Positions 34,831 through 42,670 of a DNA stretch of 64,000 bases are shown piece after piece; the stretch's first letter is position 1; the number at the start of each line of letters is the position of its first letter. The notes beneath the pieces are model-generated. The model ran no database searches. It worked only from the letters and a program-made list of their open reading frames with translations, and was not told the origin of the DNA. Where the stretch lies: positions 22,334 through 86,333 of IMG/VR virus record IMGVR_UViG_3300033993_001384, one strand, 5' to 3'. The position numbers and the translations under genes were made by a program. This DNA comes from a virus.

Positions 34831-36876
34831 ATGACAGAATCTATGGATGGTGGAAGTAACGGTGGAAATAAAGCAGTTAAAACTGATTCATCAACTCCCG
34901 TATTAGACAATTTTAGTAGAGATTTAATAAAACTTGCCGAAGAGGGTAAACTTGACCCGGTGGTTGGTAGAGAAAGAGAAATCACTCGAATTGCACAAAT
35001 CCTTTCACGTAGAAAGAAAAATAACCCAATTATTATTGGTGAACCTGGTTGTGGTAAAACCGCAATTGTTGAAGGTCTTGCCATTATGATTTATAATGGG
35101 GATTGTCCAAGAAACTTAATGGACAAAAGAATTGTGTCATTAGATATGACATCAATTGTTGCGGGAACAAAATATCGTGGACAATTTGAAGAAAGAATGA
35201 AAGTCATTATCGAAGAACTTCAAAACGAACCAAACATCATTGTATTCATTGACGAAATCCACACAATCGTTGGAGCAGGTAATTCATCAGGTTCAATGGA
35301 CGCGTCGAATATCTTCAAACCAGCACTTGCTCGTGGAGAGATTCAATGTGTTGGGGCAACCACTTTGGATGAATACAGAAAAAACTTTGAGAAAGACGGA
35401 GCGTTAGAAAGACGTTTCCAAAAAGTTGTTGTGGATGCTGCAACCAAAGAAGAGACATTAATCATCCTTAAAAATGTAAAAGACAAATACGAGAACTACC
35501 ACAAGGTAACTTATACTGATGAAGTATTGTCTGTATGTGTTGATTTAGCAGACCGTTATATCACAGATAGAGAATTCCCGGACAAAGGATTCGACATTAT
35601 TGATGAGGTTGGAGCGAGAAGTCAGGTAGATGTGAAAATGCCAGATTCAATTGAAAAATTGAAACTTCAAGCGTCAAACATTAAACAAGAAAAAATTGAT
35701 GTAGTAAAACAACAACGATACGAGGAGGCGGCAAACCTACGTGATAAAGAAAAACGTATCTTAACCAAACTTGAAGCTGAAAAGAAAAAGTTTGAAGAAG
35801 AACTTCTTACACACAAAAAAGAAATCACTTTGGATTTAGTTTATGAAGTGGTTTCCAATATGACAAAAATTCCAGTTACCAAATTAAATGCTGATGAAAC
35901 CAAACTATTGTCAGAGATGGAAACAAATCTATCTGATAAAGTTATTGGACAATCTGAAGCAGTTTCAAAGATTGCAAAATCAATCCGTAGAAACAGAATT
36001 GGTATTAAAGACCCGAACAAACCAATCGGTTCATTCATCTTTTTAGGTTCAACAGGTGTTGGTAAAACATACTTGGCAAAACAACTAGCGAAACAAATGT
36101 TCGGTAGCGAAGATAATATGATTCGTGTGGATATGTCCGAGTACCAAGAAAAACACACCATTTCAAGATTAATTGGAGCACCTCCGGGATACGTTGGATA
36201 CGATGAAGGTGGACAATTAACCGAACAAGTGAAAAACAAACCTTATTCTGTAATTCTATTTGATGAAATTGAGAAAGCAAACAAAGATATCTTTTCAACA
36301 CTTCTTCAAGTATTAGACGATGGTCACCTTACCGATGGTATGGGGAGAAAGATTAACTTCAAAAATTGTGTCATCATTATGACATCAAATGTTGGAGCTA
36401 AAAAATTACAAGATTTTGGTTCAGGGGTTGGTTTTAAAACAGGAGCTAGTTCTTATGTAGAAGAAGAATACAAACGTGAGACACTTAAAAAAGAACTTAA
36501 GAAATTCTTTACTCCGGAATTCTTAAACAGAATTGATGAGGTTGTTATCTTTAACTCTTTGGTTAAAGAAGACGTTAAGAAAATCGTTAAATTGGAATTG
36601 GACAAACTATCTAAAAGATTGGTTGGATTGAAATATAACATAACATTTGATGAAAGTATTTTAGAACTAATCTCTGAAGTTGGATTTGATGAAACCTACG
36701 GGGCAAGACCAATCAAAAGAGCTATCCAAGATAAGATTGAGGATTTTGTATCTGAAGAGATTATCAAAGGAAATATGGTGGAGGGTGTTCCATACACCCT
36801 TGTATCCGTAGAGAAAGAAGTGGTGGTCAAAACAGAACCTACCAAAAAGACAAGAAAGAAAAAAGAGGACAATTAG
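34831..36876 (+). CDS. ClpC-like AAA+ unfoldase without N-domain
   Basis: 681 residues with two AAA+ modules: Walker A GEPGCGKT at 70-77 and GSTGVGKT at about 405-412, with Walker B segments [10 protein letters not shown] and [10 protein letters not shown]. Between them is a UVR-like helix pair ([18 protein letters not shown], about 290-310), a mark of ClpC. The N-terminal substrate domain is missing; only a disordered leader remains. GVGFKTG near 531-537 stands in the place of the ClpP-binding loop (VGF in ClpC), so it could feed host ClpP. It is transcribed from its own host-type promoter, opposite to its neighbours. Confidence 0.85.
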   Translation: MTESMDGGSNGGNKAVKTDSSTPVLDNFSRDLIKLAEEGKLDPVVGREREITRIAQILSRRKKNNPIIIGEPGCGKTAIVEGLAIMIYNGDCPRNLMDKRIVSLDMTSIVAGTKYRGQFEERMKVIIEELQNEPNIIVFIDEIHTIVGAGNSSGSMDASNIFKPALARGEIQCVGATTLDEYRKNFEKDGALERRFQKVVVDAATKEETLIILKNVKDKYENYHKVTYTDEVLSVCVDLADRYITDREFPDKGFDIIDEVGARSQVDVKMPDSIEKLKLQASNIKQEKIDVVKQQRYEEAANLRDKEKRILTKLEAEKKKFEEELLTHKKEITLDLVYEVVSNMTKIPVTKLNADETKLLSEMETNLSDKVIGQSEAVSKIAKSIRRNRIGIKDPNKPIGSFIFLGSTGVGKTYLAKQLAKQMFGSEDNMIRVDMSEYQEKHTISRLIGAPPGYVGYDEGGQLTEQVKNKPYSVILFDEIEKANKDIFSTLLQVLDDGHLTDGMGRKINFKNCVIIMTSNVGAKKLQDFGSGVGFKTGASSYVEEEYKRETLKKELKKFFTPEFLNRIDEVVIFNSLVKEDVKKIVKLELDKLSKRLVGLKYNITFDESILELISEVGFDETYGARPIKRAIQDKIEDFVSEEIIKGNMVEGVPYTLVSVEKEVVVKTEPTKKTRKKKEDN

Positions 36877-36889
36877 TCCTCTTTTTTTA
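36861..36889 (+). terminator. Terminator after the Clp gene
   Basis: An AGAGGAC / GTCCTCT hairpin followed by T7, overlapping the stop codon. Confidence 0.85.
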
Positions 36890-36896
36890 TATTAAA

Positions 36897-37319
36897 TTAT
36901 TTTTCAAAACTCATAAGAAACCTTTCAAATTCTTGTAAAATATTAGGTTTTGACAATAAAGGAAACTTTTTAGGTTCAATTGCTAATCCCATTCCGTGAA
37001 TTTTATCTTTAGTTCCTACCTGACTAGGTTCTTTAACTTTTTTGGTTTTAACAATAGCATAATCAGGATTAAAAGTAACAAATAACGTTAATTTTTTTTC
37101 AGGTATATTTTTCATAAATTTTAATTCAGAACCCCCTGTTTCTATCGAATAATTAAGTTTTCTCAAAACTGAGTCTAACATTTGAGGTGTTACCTTTTTT
37201 TCTTTTTTAGGAGTAGGAGTTGGTACTCCCTGTTCAGAAATTACATTTTTTTTACCTGAGTGCATCTCAAGGATTCTATTTTTCTCATCTTGAGAAATGT
37301 CATTAAATAAATTTTTCAT
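36897..37319 (-). CDS. Small protein with internal-protein type N-terminus
   Basis: 140 residues starting MKNLFNDISQDEKNRILEMHS, nearly the same as the N-terminus of the OmpA-like protein at 16009-17139; VISE-Q at residues 28-32 fits a prohead protease site. The remainder is basic with KNIPEKKLTLFVTFNPDYAIV and has no known fold. The shared leader followed by an unrelated body is the design of T4 internal proteins with a capsid-targeting sequence. An ATATATTTATAATAAAA motif precedes the gene. Confidence 0.5.
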   Translation of the reverse strand: MKNLFNDISQDEKNRILEMHSGKKNVISEQGVPTPTPKKEKKVTPQMLDSVLRKLNYSIETGGSELKFMKNIPEKKLTLFVTFNPDYAIVKTKKVKEPSQVGTKDKIHGMGLAIEPKKFPLLSKPNILQEFERFLMSFEK

Positions 37320-37350
37320 ATCGTTATCTTTTTATTATAAATATATCGAA

Positions 37351-37381
37351 AAAAAAAGAGAACATTAAGTCCTCTTTTTTT
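37351..37381 (-). terminator. Terminator after the peptidase gene
   Basis: An imperfect AGAGGACTT / AATGTTCTCT hairpin (minus strand) followed by a T run directly after the peptidase stop. Confidence 0.6.
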
Positions 37382-37382
37382 A

Positions 37383-38204
37383 TTAAAACAATTTAAAATA
37401 TTTACTATCAACTTTAAACGGATACTTCTTATATCCTAACCCCTCAATCATCTTTTTACCGGTCTCTATTCCACTATAAACATCTTCGACAACAACATAC
37501 TCATTTGGGGTGTGATAGTTGTAATAACCTATCGCAAAATTGATACAGGAGAAATCAAAGATATTCTTTAATGCGTAAACATCTGTATATGGGTGAGATT
37601 GATAGTCATGTCTACCGTTAAACCCTTCGTTTAATGCTACATCACAAATTTTAAAAAATTCACTATCTCTTTCAAACAATTGTGTTCCCATACAATATTC
37701 ACTAACCATAACATTTCCCGGAGCATCAAACTGAATACCATAACCAACATTTAAAAAGAAATTTGGGTCGGCCTTTTTAGAACCATGACATCCGGTTTCT
37801 TCTGATACAAAGAATGCCGCTTTTAAATTTGGTAATTCTTTTAATAATTCCAAACAAGCAAAAACCCCACATTTATCGTCACCACCAATACCTGTTGGGT
37901 GTCCAAAATGATTATACGCTTTTAGGGATGGTTTTAAAACTTTTTGTTCGTTAGGTAATGTTTCCTCACGAATAATAATGTTATCCAAAGAGTGGACCGT
38001 GTCGGTATGAGCAATCACACAAGGGAAATATTCAATAAATTCATCGGTTTGTTTAACCGCATAAATATTATTATGCTCATCCATATTAAATGGAATCCCA
38101 TTGTCTTCTAACCATTTGATTAGAAACTCAACCATAAGGTCTTCTTGATATGTTTTTGTCGGAACTGACAAAACTTCTTTTAATAATTCATAATCTCTAT
38201 CCAT
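37383..38204 (-). CDS. M20/M28-type zinc peptidase
   Basis: 273 residues with a full set of metal-site motifs: CVIAHTDTVH (residues 62-71), GIGGDDKCGVFACL near 106, VSEETGCHGSKKA near 132 with the catalytic Glu pair, QFDAPG near 153, and YHTPNEYV near 229. The pattern is that of M20 tripeptidase-like enzymes, shorter than usual because the lid domain is small. A TATCTTTG box ends 4 bases before the ATG, so its mRNA is probably leaderless. Possible roles are recycling host peptides or trimming tmRNA-related products; the second is speculation. Confidence 0.8.
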   Translation of the reverse strand: MDRDYELLKEVLSVPTKTYQEDLMVEFLIKWLEDNGIPFNMDEHNNIYAVKQTDEFIEYFPCVIAHTDTVHSLDNIIIREETLPNEQKVLKPSLKAYNHFGHPTGIGGDDKCGVFACLELLKELPNLKAAFFVSEETGCHGSKKADPNFFLNVGYGIQFDAPGNVMVSEYCMGTQLFERDSEFFKICDVALNEGFNGRHDYQSHPYTDVYALKNIFDFSCINFAIGYYNYHTPNEYVVVEDVYSGIETGKKMIEGLGYKKYPFKVDSKYFKLF

Positions 38205-38246
38205 TCAACAAAGATAATATAAAATATGACAATATTAAAGATTTTA

Positions 38247-39614
38247 TTAGTTTATTCTAATAAACCCTTCAAATAACTCGGGAGAAACTAAAAAGTTATT
38301 AAATTCTTCTTCGGTGTAACTTCTATCTTCCAATCCACCACCATCTTTTTTAAACACTTGAACAACAATTTTATTTGTTGCCGGGTCGATTTTTCTAATA
38401 AAAAACTCTCTACCTGATTTAGTTTCATATCTGTTGTTAAGATGATAATTTTTAGTAATTCTATTGAATATATTAGAGTATTCATAAACATCAATAAATT
38501 CATCAGAATCTTCTATTTTTTCAAAGATTTTATCAAGTTGTCTTTCCACAGATTCATTGAATGATTTTTCATCAAAGCTGACACTATCAATTTCCCACCT
38601 ATTCTCATCCCATCCGCCAATATTACTATCTCTATGACCAATATTTTTTAACACTTCTCGTAAAGATAATGTTTTATCTCCAACGTTGTTATATAAAGAT
38701 AATAATATACTCACAGTGGTGTAATACTGTCTAAAACAATCTTGTCTAATTAAACCATAATTAGAAAAATAATCACACACGTCACCCTCAATCCATTCTT
38801 TGGCACCATTATTTCTACTAGCATTTTCTTCGTCAGTCCAATCAGTAATAATGTAATCAACCTCATTTGGAAACATTTTCTCTAATAATTTACTAGATTG
38901 TTCTTTGTCTTCATCAGTATCTAATTTAGCGGTAGATGGACTAATAAGTCGAAGTATTTGTTTTAATTTAGTTAAATTGTCATCTGAAAATTGATATAAA
39001 AGATATCCTTCATTCCATTCATTATATCCGTGGTCATAATCAATAAAATTGGCTCCATCATAATAAGAATAAACCGATTCCGCAAAAGGAATATCGTATT
39101 CGTCAATATCAAATAATTTTAAATAATCCTCCATATCATCAAACTGAAGTTTAACCATACTTTTAGTTGGATTTTTCTCATTATATATGAACTTCCAAAC
39201 AAGGTCGTCAGCTCTTTGCATTTGATTAGACGTTACTTTTTCTCCGTTTTTAACATCCAATAGTAATTTGTAAACATCTGATTGACCCACAATATTATCA
39301 ACAACGGATTTAACCTCATCCGGTAAATCGGATTCAAATTCACTTCTATTTAATTCTCTGTGTCTGGTTGCTTCACCACCATAATATTCTATTTTATTAT
39401 CTTGTGTTTTATGAATAACTGATGTTTGAATTGGTTCCTTATTTTTATCTATAATAAAATAAGTGTCCCCCTCTTTAAATTGATTCCATCTGTCTTTATA
39501 GTTTTCCGGTGCGTAATAAACAAAGGAATCGTAGTCCAATGGGTCTACAACCATCCAATCTTCATTATCTAATAATATATTTTTCATCCCGTGAAAATCC
39601 TTTGTGTCAGGCAT
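38247..39614 (-). CDS. Hypothetical protein, 455 residues
   Basis: A long, acidic, Tyr/Asp-rich protein (NEDWMVVDPLDYDSFVYYAP near the start, FLVSPELFEGFIRIN at the end). No recognised motif. TATATTTATTATT lies upstream, as for virion genes. The N-terminal segment could be a small beta domain that recognises a peptide or nucleic acid, but I see nothing specific. It lies between the peptidase and the tmRNA promoter region. Confidence 0.5.
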   Translation of the reverse strand: MPDTKDFHGMKNILLDNEDWMVVDPLDYDSFVYYAPENYKDRWNQFKEGDTYFIIDKNKEPIQTSVIHKTQDNKIEYYGGEATRHRELNRSEFESDLPDEVKSVVDNIVGQSDVYKLLLDVKNGEKVTSNQMQRADDLVWKFIYNEKNPTKSMVKLQFDDMEDYLKLFDIDEYDIPFAESVYSYYDGANFIDYDHGYNEWNEGYLLYQFSDDNLTKLKQILRLISPSTAKLDTDEDKEQSSKLLEKMFPNEVDYIITDWTDEENASRNNGAKEWIEGDVCDYFSNYGLIRQDCFRQYYTTVSILLSLYNNVGDKTLSLREVLKNIGHRDSNIGGWDENRWEIDSVSFDEKSFNESVERQLDKIFEKIEDSDEFIDVYEYSNIFNRITKNYHLNNRYETKSGREFFIRKIDPATNKIVVQVFKKDGGGLEDRSYTEEEFNNFLVSPELFEGFIRIN

Positions 39615-39646
39615 TGATATTTATTTTAATAATAAATATAATTTTA

Positions 39647-39677
39647 TTTGGATTTATCCAAAAATGTATTATCTTTG
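39647..39677 (+). promoter_or_regulatory. tmRNA promoter (Bacteroidota type)
   Basis: TTTG at 39647-39650, exactly 19 bases, then TATCTTTG at 39670-39677, 14 bases before the mature 5' end of tmRNA. Confidence 0.85.
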
Positions 39678-39691
39678 TGGTATCAAAATAT

Positions 39692-40087
39692 GGGGGTAAA
39701 ATGGTATTGACTGGCATATCTACTTATTTGGGGCACGTAGTGAGAAGTTTCCTATCACTTAAATCTATGGATGACAAAATTATAAATGGCAACATTTTAA
39801 ACAAAATGGCTCTAGTAGGTCTTGTACGTCAAGACGAGCTTGTGAACGTAGCGTAAGCAAACACACATTCGGGCCGGTGAGCATTACGCCTAGGAACAGA
39901 AGCTTTTACAAAGGTGTGGTACCTATCCGAAAAGGTACAAGTGGAGGATTAGTTCTCAATAAACCGAACCACTCAAAAATAAGGGAATTGTGAAATTTCG
40001 GATTGTTAGCTTAAACAATGTCCTAAACGTGTAGTCCTGAACACTTAGGGTGAGCAACACGAGGCTTCGAAGCCTCTACCTCCACCA
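39692..40087 (+). ncRNA. ssrA: Transfer-messenger RNA (tmRNA)
   Basis: The 5' end GGGGGTA pairs with TACCTCC just before an encoded CCA (one G-U), the 3' side has a T arm GAGGC-TTCGAAG-GCCTC, and the 5' side has ATTGACTGGC like the tmRNA D region. A pseudoknot-like GTAGTGA / TCACT pair precedes the reading frame. The tag frame ends with GAACGTAGCGTAA (stop at 39854-39856), so the peptide ends in Leu-Val-Asn-Val-Ala. GCGTAA/TTACGC starts the next stem. If the frame resumes near 39770 the tag is about 25-29 residues, longer than the usual 8-12. With SmpB it rescues stalled ribosomes. Confidence 0.85.
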
Positions 40088-40093
40088 AAAGAA

Positions 40094-40120
40094 AAACCCA
40101 TCATTACGATGGGTTTTTTT
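40094..40120 (+). terminator. tmRNA terminator
   Basis: An ACCCATC / GATGGGT hairpin with ATTAC loop and seven T, 8 bases after the CCA end. Confidence 0.9.
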
Positions 40121-40143
40121 ATTATCAGTTCAATGTTTATTTT

Positions 40144-40476
40144 TTAATCTTGTAATAAATCCTTTTTACTCGGATTCAATTTATTCGTTAATTTATCTAA
40201 TCTTGAATCAACAAATCTATATATTTCGTCAATATGAGTCGTAATATGTCTATTCGTTGTTTCATTTAATTTATTTGTTCTATCAATCTCACCATCAATA
40301 CGACGGTTAATCATTTGGTCTACCTCATCTATTCTTAAATAAATATTATTTATTATTTCTTGTTGAGTTCTAACCAATCCTTTTAATTTTTTGATGTTTG
40401 AATACATCCTAACCACAACTATAACCCCCAGTATCCCGAGAACCATAACCATACCTAAAAACATTCCTATAATCAT
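40144..40476 (-). CDS. Membrane-anchored coiled-coil protein
   Basis: 110 residues: an N-terminal transmembrane helix (residues 2-22, IIGMFLGMVMVLGILGVIVVV) followed by an extended coiled coil rich in Arg, Asp and Ile. One helix facing in, long coil outside, is also the design of inner-membrane spanins, but the gene is not beside an obvious lysis cassette, so spanin function is only a possibility. Confidence 0.55.
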   Translation of the reverse strand: MIIGMFLGMVMVLGILGVIVVVRMYSNIKKLKGLVRTQQEIINNIYLRIDEVDQMINRRIDGEIDRTNKLNETTNRHITTHIDEIYRFVDSRLDKLTNKLNPSKKDLLQD

Positions 40477-40521
40477 AATTTCTGTGTTTTATTTATTTGT
40501 TTATTTGAACTGATAATTTTA

Positions 40522-40914
40522 TTACATTTTAACTTCTTGGTGACCCCCACCCCATAAATAACCATCACCATAATTTGTACAAATTTCTTCACCGGGTTGG
40601 ATTGTTTGTAAAGCATAAAATTGGAATGCTCTTTTTGTTGGATGATTTCTCCACATAGCATTATTTGTATCTGAATGATTATATATACACCCATAACCTA
40701 ATGGAATCACATATTCTTCCCAATTTGGTCCTTGAGGATAACAAAATCTATAATCATCAAGTAGTTTTGATTTTTCCCATTTTTTTGTGGGTAATTTTAC
40801 TAAATGACATTCTTCAATTACCTCATCTTTTTGAATAACGTCAATAGCAAAGACCCCCATTCCTTTTCCTGGTGAGGGTTTAATTTCTATTTTAGTAGGT
40901 ATTAATAAATTCAT
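40522..40914 (-). CDS. SET-domain protein (lysine methyltransferase-like)
   Basis: 130 residues with SET landmarks in order: GKGMGVFAIDVIQKDEVIEE (residues 17-36), YNHSDTNNAMW near 77 (the NHS motif that binds SAM), and FYALQTIQPGEEICTNYGDGYLW near 99-121 with the catalytic Tyr. The small size is like bacterial and viral stand-alone SET proteins, some of which methylate histone-like or ribosomal proteins. It is placed just downstream of SmpB on the same strand; a translation-machinery target would fit the context but is speculation. Confidence 0.8.
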   Translation of the reverse strand: MNLLIPTKIEIKPSPGKGMGVFAIDVIQKDEVIEECHLVKLPTKKWEKSKLLDDYRFCYPQGPNWEEYVIPLGYGCIYNHSDTNNAMWRNHPTKRAFQFYALQTIQPGEEICTNYGDGYLWGGGHQEVKM

Positions 40915-40928
40915 AATTTAATTATAAT

Positions 40929-40958
40929 AAAAAAAGGAACTATTTCAAGTCCCTTTTC
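40929..40958 (-). terminator. Terminator overlapping the smpB stop
   Basis: Minus-strand AAGGGACT / AGTTCCTT hairpin followed by T7; the stem includes the last smpB codons. Confidence 0.75.
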
Positions 40959-41377
40959 ATATCTCTTTCAATATCCCGAGATTTAATACTATCTCGTTTA
41001 TCGTGGAGTTTTTTTCCTTTGGCGAGAGCAATCTCCATCTTAACCAATCCGGTGTCATTTATGAAGACACGATAAGGAATGATGGTTGTCCCGTTTATTA
41101 ACTCACGTTCCAACTTATTTAGTTCTTTTTTCTTGGCCAATAGTTTTCTATCTTTAACTGTTTCATGGAATGACCCATAACCATAATCGGAGATGTTCAT
41201 TCCCTTTATAAACAATTCCCCATCATTAAAATAACAATACCCTTCAGATATGGAGACCTTTCCTTGACGGATGGACTTCACCTCTGAACCAACTAATTTG
41301 ATTCCCACAATTAGGGTTTCTAAGAATGAATACTCAAACTTGGCTTTCTTATTGACTATGTTAATTGATTTTTTCAT
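40940..41377 (-). CDS. smpB: SmpB, tmRNA-binding protein
   Basis: 145 residues from the ATG at 41377. Conserved blocks: NKKAKFEYSFLETLIVGIKLVGSEVKSIRQGK (OB-fold start), ELFIKGMNISDYGYGS, DRKLLAKKKELNKLERELI, then KGKKLHDKRDSIKSRD at the C-terminus, the tail that enters the ribosomal mRNA channel. The gene lies 0.9 kb from tmRNA on the other strand. Its -7 box TATCTTTG ends 4 bases before the ATG, with TTTG exactly 19 bases upstream, so the transcript should be leaderless. This start was chosen on that basis. Confidence 0.93.
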   Translation of the reverse strand: MKKSINIVNKKAKFEYSFLETLIVGIKLVGSEVKSIRQGKVSISEGYCYFNDGELFIKGMNISDYGYGSFHETVKDRKLLAKKKELNKLERELINGTTIIPYRVFINDTGLVKMEIALAKGKKLHDKRDSIKSRDIERDMKRDLK

Positions 41378-41381
41378 AGGA

Positions 41382-41412
41382 CAAAGATAATATAAAAATT
41401 GGTATAAACAAA
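41382..41412 (-). promoter_or_regulatory. smpB promoter, giving a leaderless mRNA
   Basis: Minus strand: TTTG (41409-41412, inside the T run of the preceding terminator), 19 bases, TATCTTTG (41382-41389), TCCT, then ATG. Confidence 0.8.
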
Positions 41413-41443
41413 AAAAGGTGTCACATTTCTGTAACACCTTTTT
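41411..41443 (-). terminator. Terminator of the large ncRNA
   Basis: Minus-strand AAGGTGTTACA / TGTGACACCTT hairpin followed by T7; it closes the transcript that starts near 42330. Confidence 0.85.
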
Positions 41444-42330
41444 GGCTAATACGATGAGAATACTCGTGTTATTAAGAATCTTCGGAAGGATTATTGTTTC
41501 CCTTCTTTTCCACCATCTTTTGAATGGTAATCCTCAGTGACAATTGGTTAGACCAATTACTCCTTGAGATATCATCTACTCTCTTATTATTCAACTCTCT
41601 TCAACCTTGCGGGCTGACTCCGGATTCGACTCCGTAGAGGTTTTTCGTAAGAATACATTCTGACTTGCGGTCATCCTGTGCAACGAACGGCTCGTTACTA
41701 TGTAGTCACCTTGTCGATGATACCTGACAGACACTTTTGCTTATGTATCTTTTTAGTTTTACTTAAAATGTCCTATAAGTTAATTGTGTTGTGGATGTGT
41801 CCAAGTAGAGGTCTGTCGTAAGCTTCGTTATCTTTTGAACAACAAAATACTAATCTACTCGGTAGAGTGTCCCCACTCTCATATTTTAAGATTACTTCAA
41901 ACTGACATCTTGGTAGATGTTTCGTAAGGTTAGTAGCGACACCACTCGTTCTCTAACTTACCTTTCGGTTTTAAGTCCCCTTTGATATTGGAATCCGTAA
42001 TTATAAGGTTGGATGACCCTATTTCTCACATAATCCCTATCGGTTATTCTTGTTGGTGTTCCCACCTCAACCTGACGACCCACATCGCCCGGTCACCCAA
42101 CCACTTTCTCTAAAGCGTTGCCCTCAATACTGAAGGTCAGGTGATATCCGACTTGTATACTCGAGCTCCCTTTCAGAAGCCGCAGAACCAATAACACTAA
42201 TGATTCCACTTTATCCCGGTTTCCCGGTTTATTTAAGGATGATATACCACCCATTATCGTTTCTTACATCACCGAAGTGTGTAATGGATAATCTAAAATT
42301 TCTAAGAACGTTTAAGGTTTCCCTCAATTG
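41411..42330 (-). ncRNA. Large structured non-coding RNA (about 920 nt), GOLLD/ROOL-type candidate
   Basis: No usable reading frame, but a perfect host-type promoter upstream and a strong terminator downstream define one transcript. The minus strand contains many stems: TTACA-AC-TTCG-GT-TGTAA inside ATTATC/GATAAT, CCGG-GAAA-CCGG, ACC-GAAA-GGT inside ACTTA/AAGT, AATTGG-TCTA-CCAATT, and a CGGA-GTCGAA-TCCG hairpin with a T-loop-like loop. A GGTG-TATATC / GATATCACC pair joins distant parts. GOLLD and ROOL are very large phage RNAs often beside tRNA genes; size and place fit, but I could not match their consensus by eye. RNase P RNA was considered and not supported. Confidence 0.7.
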
Positions 42331-42335
42331 TTTTA

Positions 42336-42366
42336 CAAAGATAAGTGATTTTTTTCATTTGTCAAG
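42336..42366 (-). promoter_or_regulatory. Promoter of the large ncRNA
   Basis: Minus strand CTTG, 19 bases, TATCTTTG (42336-42343). Transcription should begin near 42330. Confidence 0.8.
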
Positions 42367-42403
42367 CACTTTATAAAACTTTTTTTTAATTTTTTTTTAT
42401 TTG

Positions 42404-42494
42404 TGGTATCGGCGGGGTTCGAACCTGCGGCACAGAGTCTTTCGTTACTCTTGCTCTACCAAGGAAGATAAATCTTCCACTGAGCTACAATACC
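42404..42494 (-). tRNA. tRNA-like element with D-loop hairpin and GNRA-like anticodon arm
   Basis: Acceptor GGTATTG/CGATACC, D stem GCTC/GAGC, T arm GCAGG-TTCGAAC-CCCGC and an A discriminator are all present. The D loop, however, holds an inserted GGAAGA-TTTA-TCTTCC hairpin, and the anticodon arm is AGAGTAACGAAAGACTCT: an 8-base loop without U33 that includes CGAAAG, a GNRA tetraloop. No anticodon can be assigned, so it may not decode. Confidence 0.6.
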
Positions 42495-42506
42495 ATGTAA
42501 AAAAAA

Positions 42507-42579
42507 TGTGGGTGTATGCTCTACCATCTGAGCTACGGATAAATCCGGAGGGATTTGAAACCTCGACACGACACCCACA
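42507..42579 (-). tRNA. Circularly permuted tRNA-like element
   Basis: Reading the minus strand 5' to 3': TGTGGGTGT, then a T-arm-like GAGGTTTCAAATCCCTC, then CGGA-TTTA-TCCG, then a canonical D arm GCTCAGATGGTAGAGC, then ACACCCACA, which pairs with the first block over 9 bp. T arm before D arm with an acceptor-like hairpin between is the order of a circularly permuted tRNA opened at the anticodon. The acceptor part is only 4-5 bp with no CCA, so function is uncertain. Confidence 0.55.
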
Positions 42580-42617
42580 CTAATCTTTCAATATTTTTAT
42601 GAACTTTATTTCTTGTA

Positions 42618-42649
42618 CAAAGATAAGACATTTATTTTTATCTGTCAAA
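42618..42649 (-). promoter_or_regulatory. Promoter of the two tRNA-like elements
   Basis: Minus strand TTTG, 20 bases, TATCTTTG (42618-42625), preceded by A/T tracts. It would drive both 42507-42579 and 42404-42494. Confidence 0.75.
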
Positions 42650-42670
42650 CTTTTTTTTAATTTTTTTTTG

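Noticed and set aside
41440-42340. RNase P RNA (rnpB)
   Set aside because: The GAGGAAAGTCC-type core and the conserved 3' ACAGAAA segment were not found on either strand; size is also too large.
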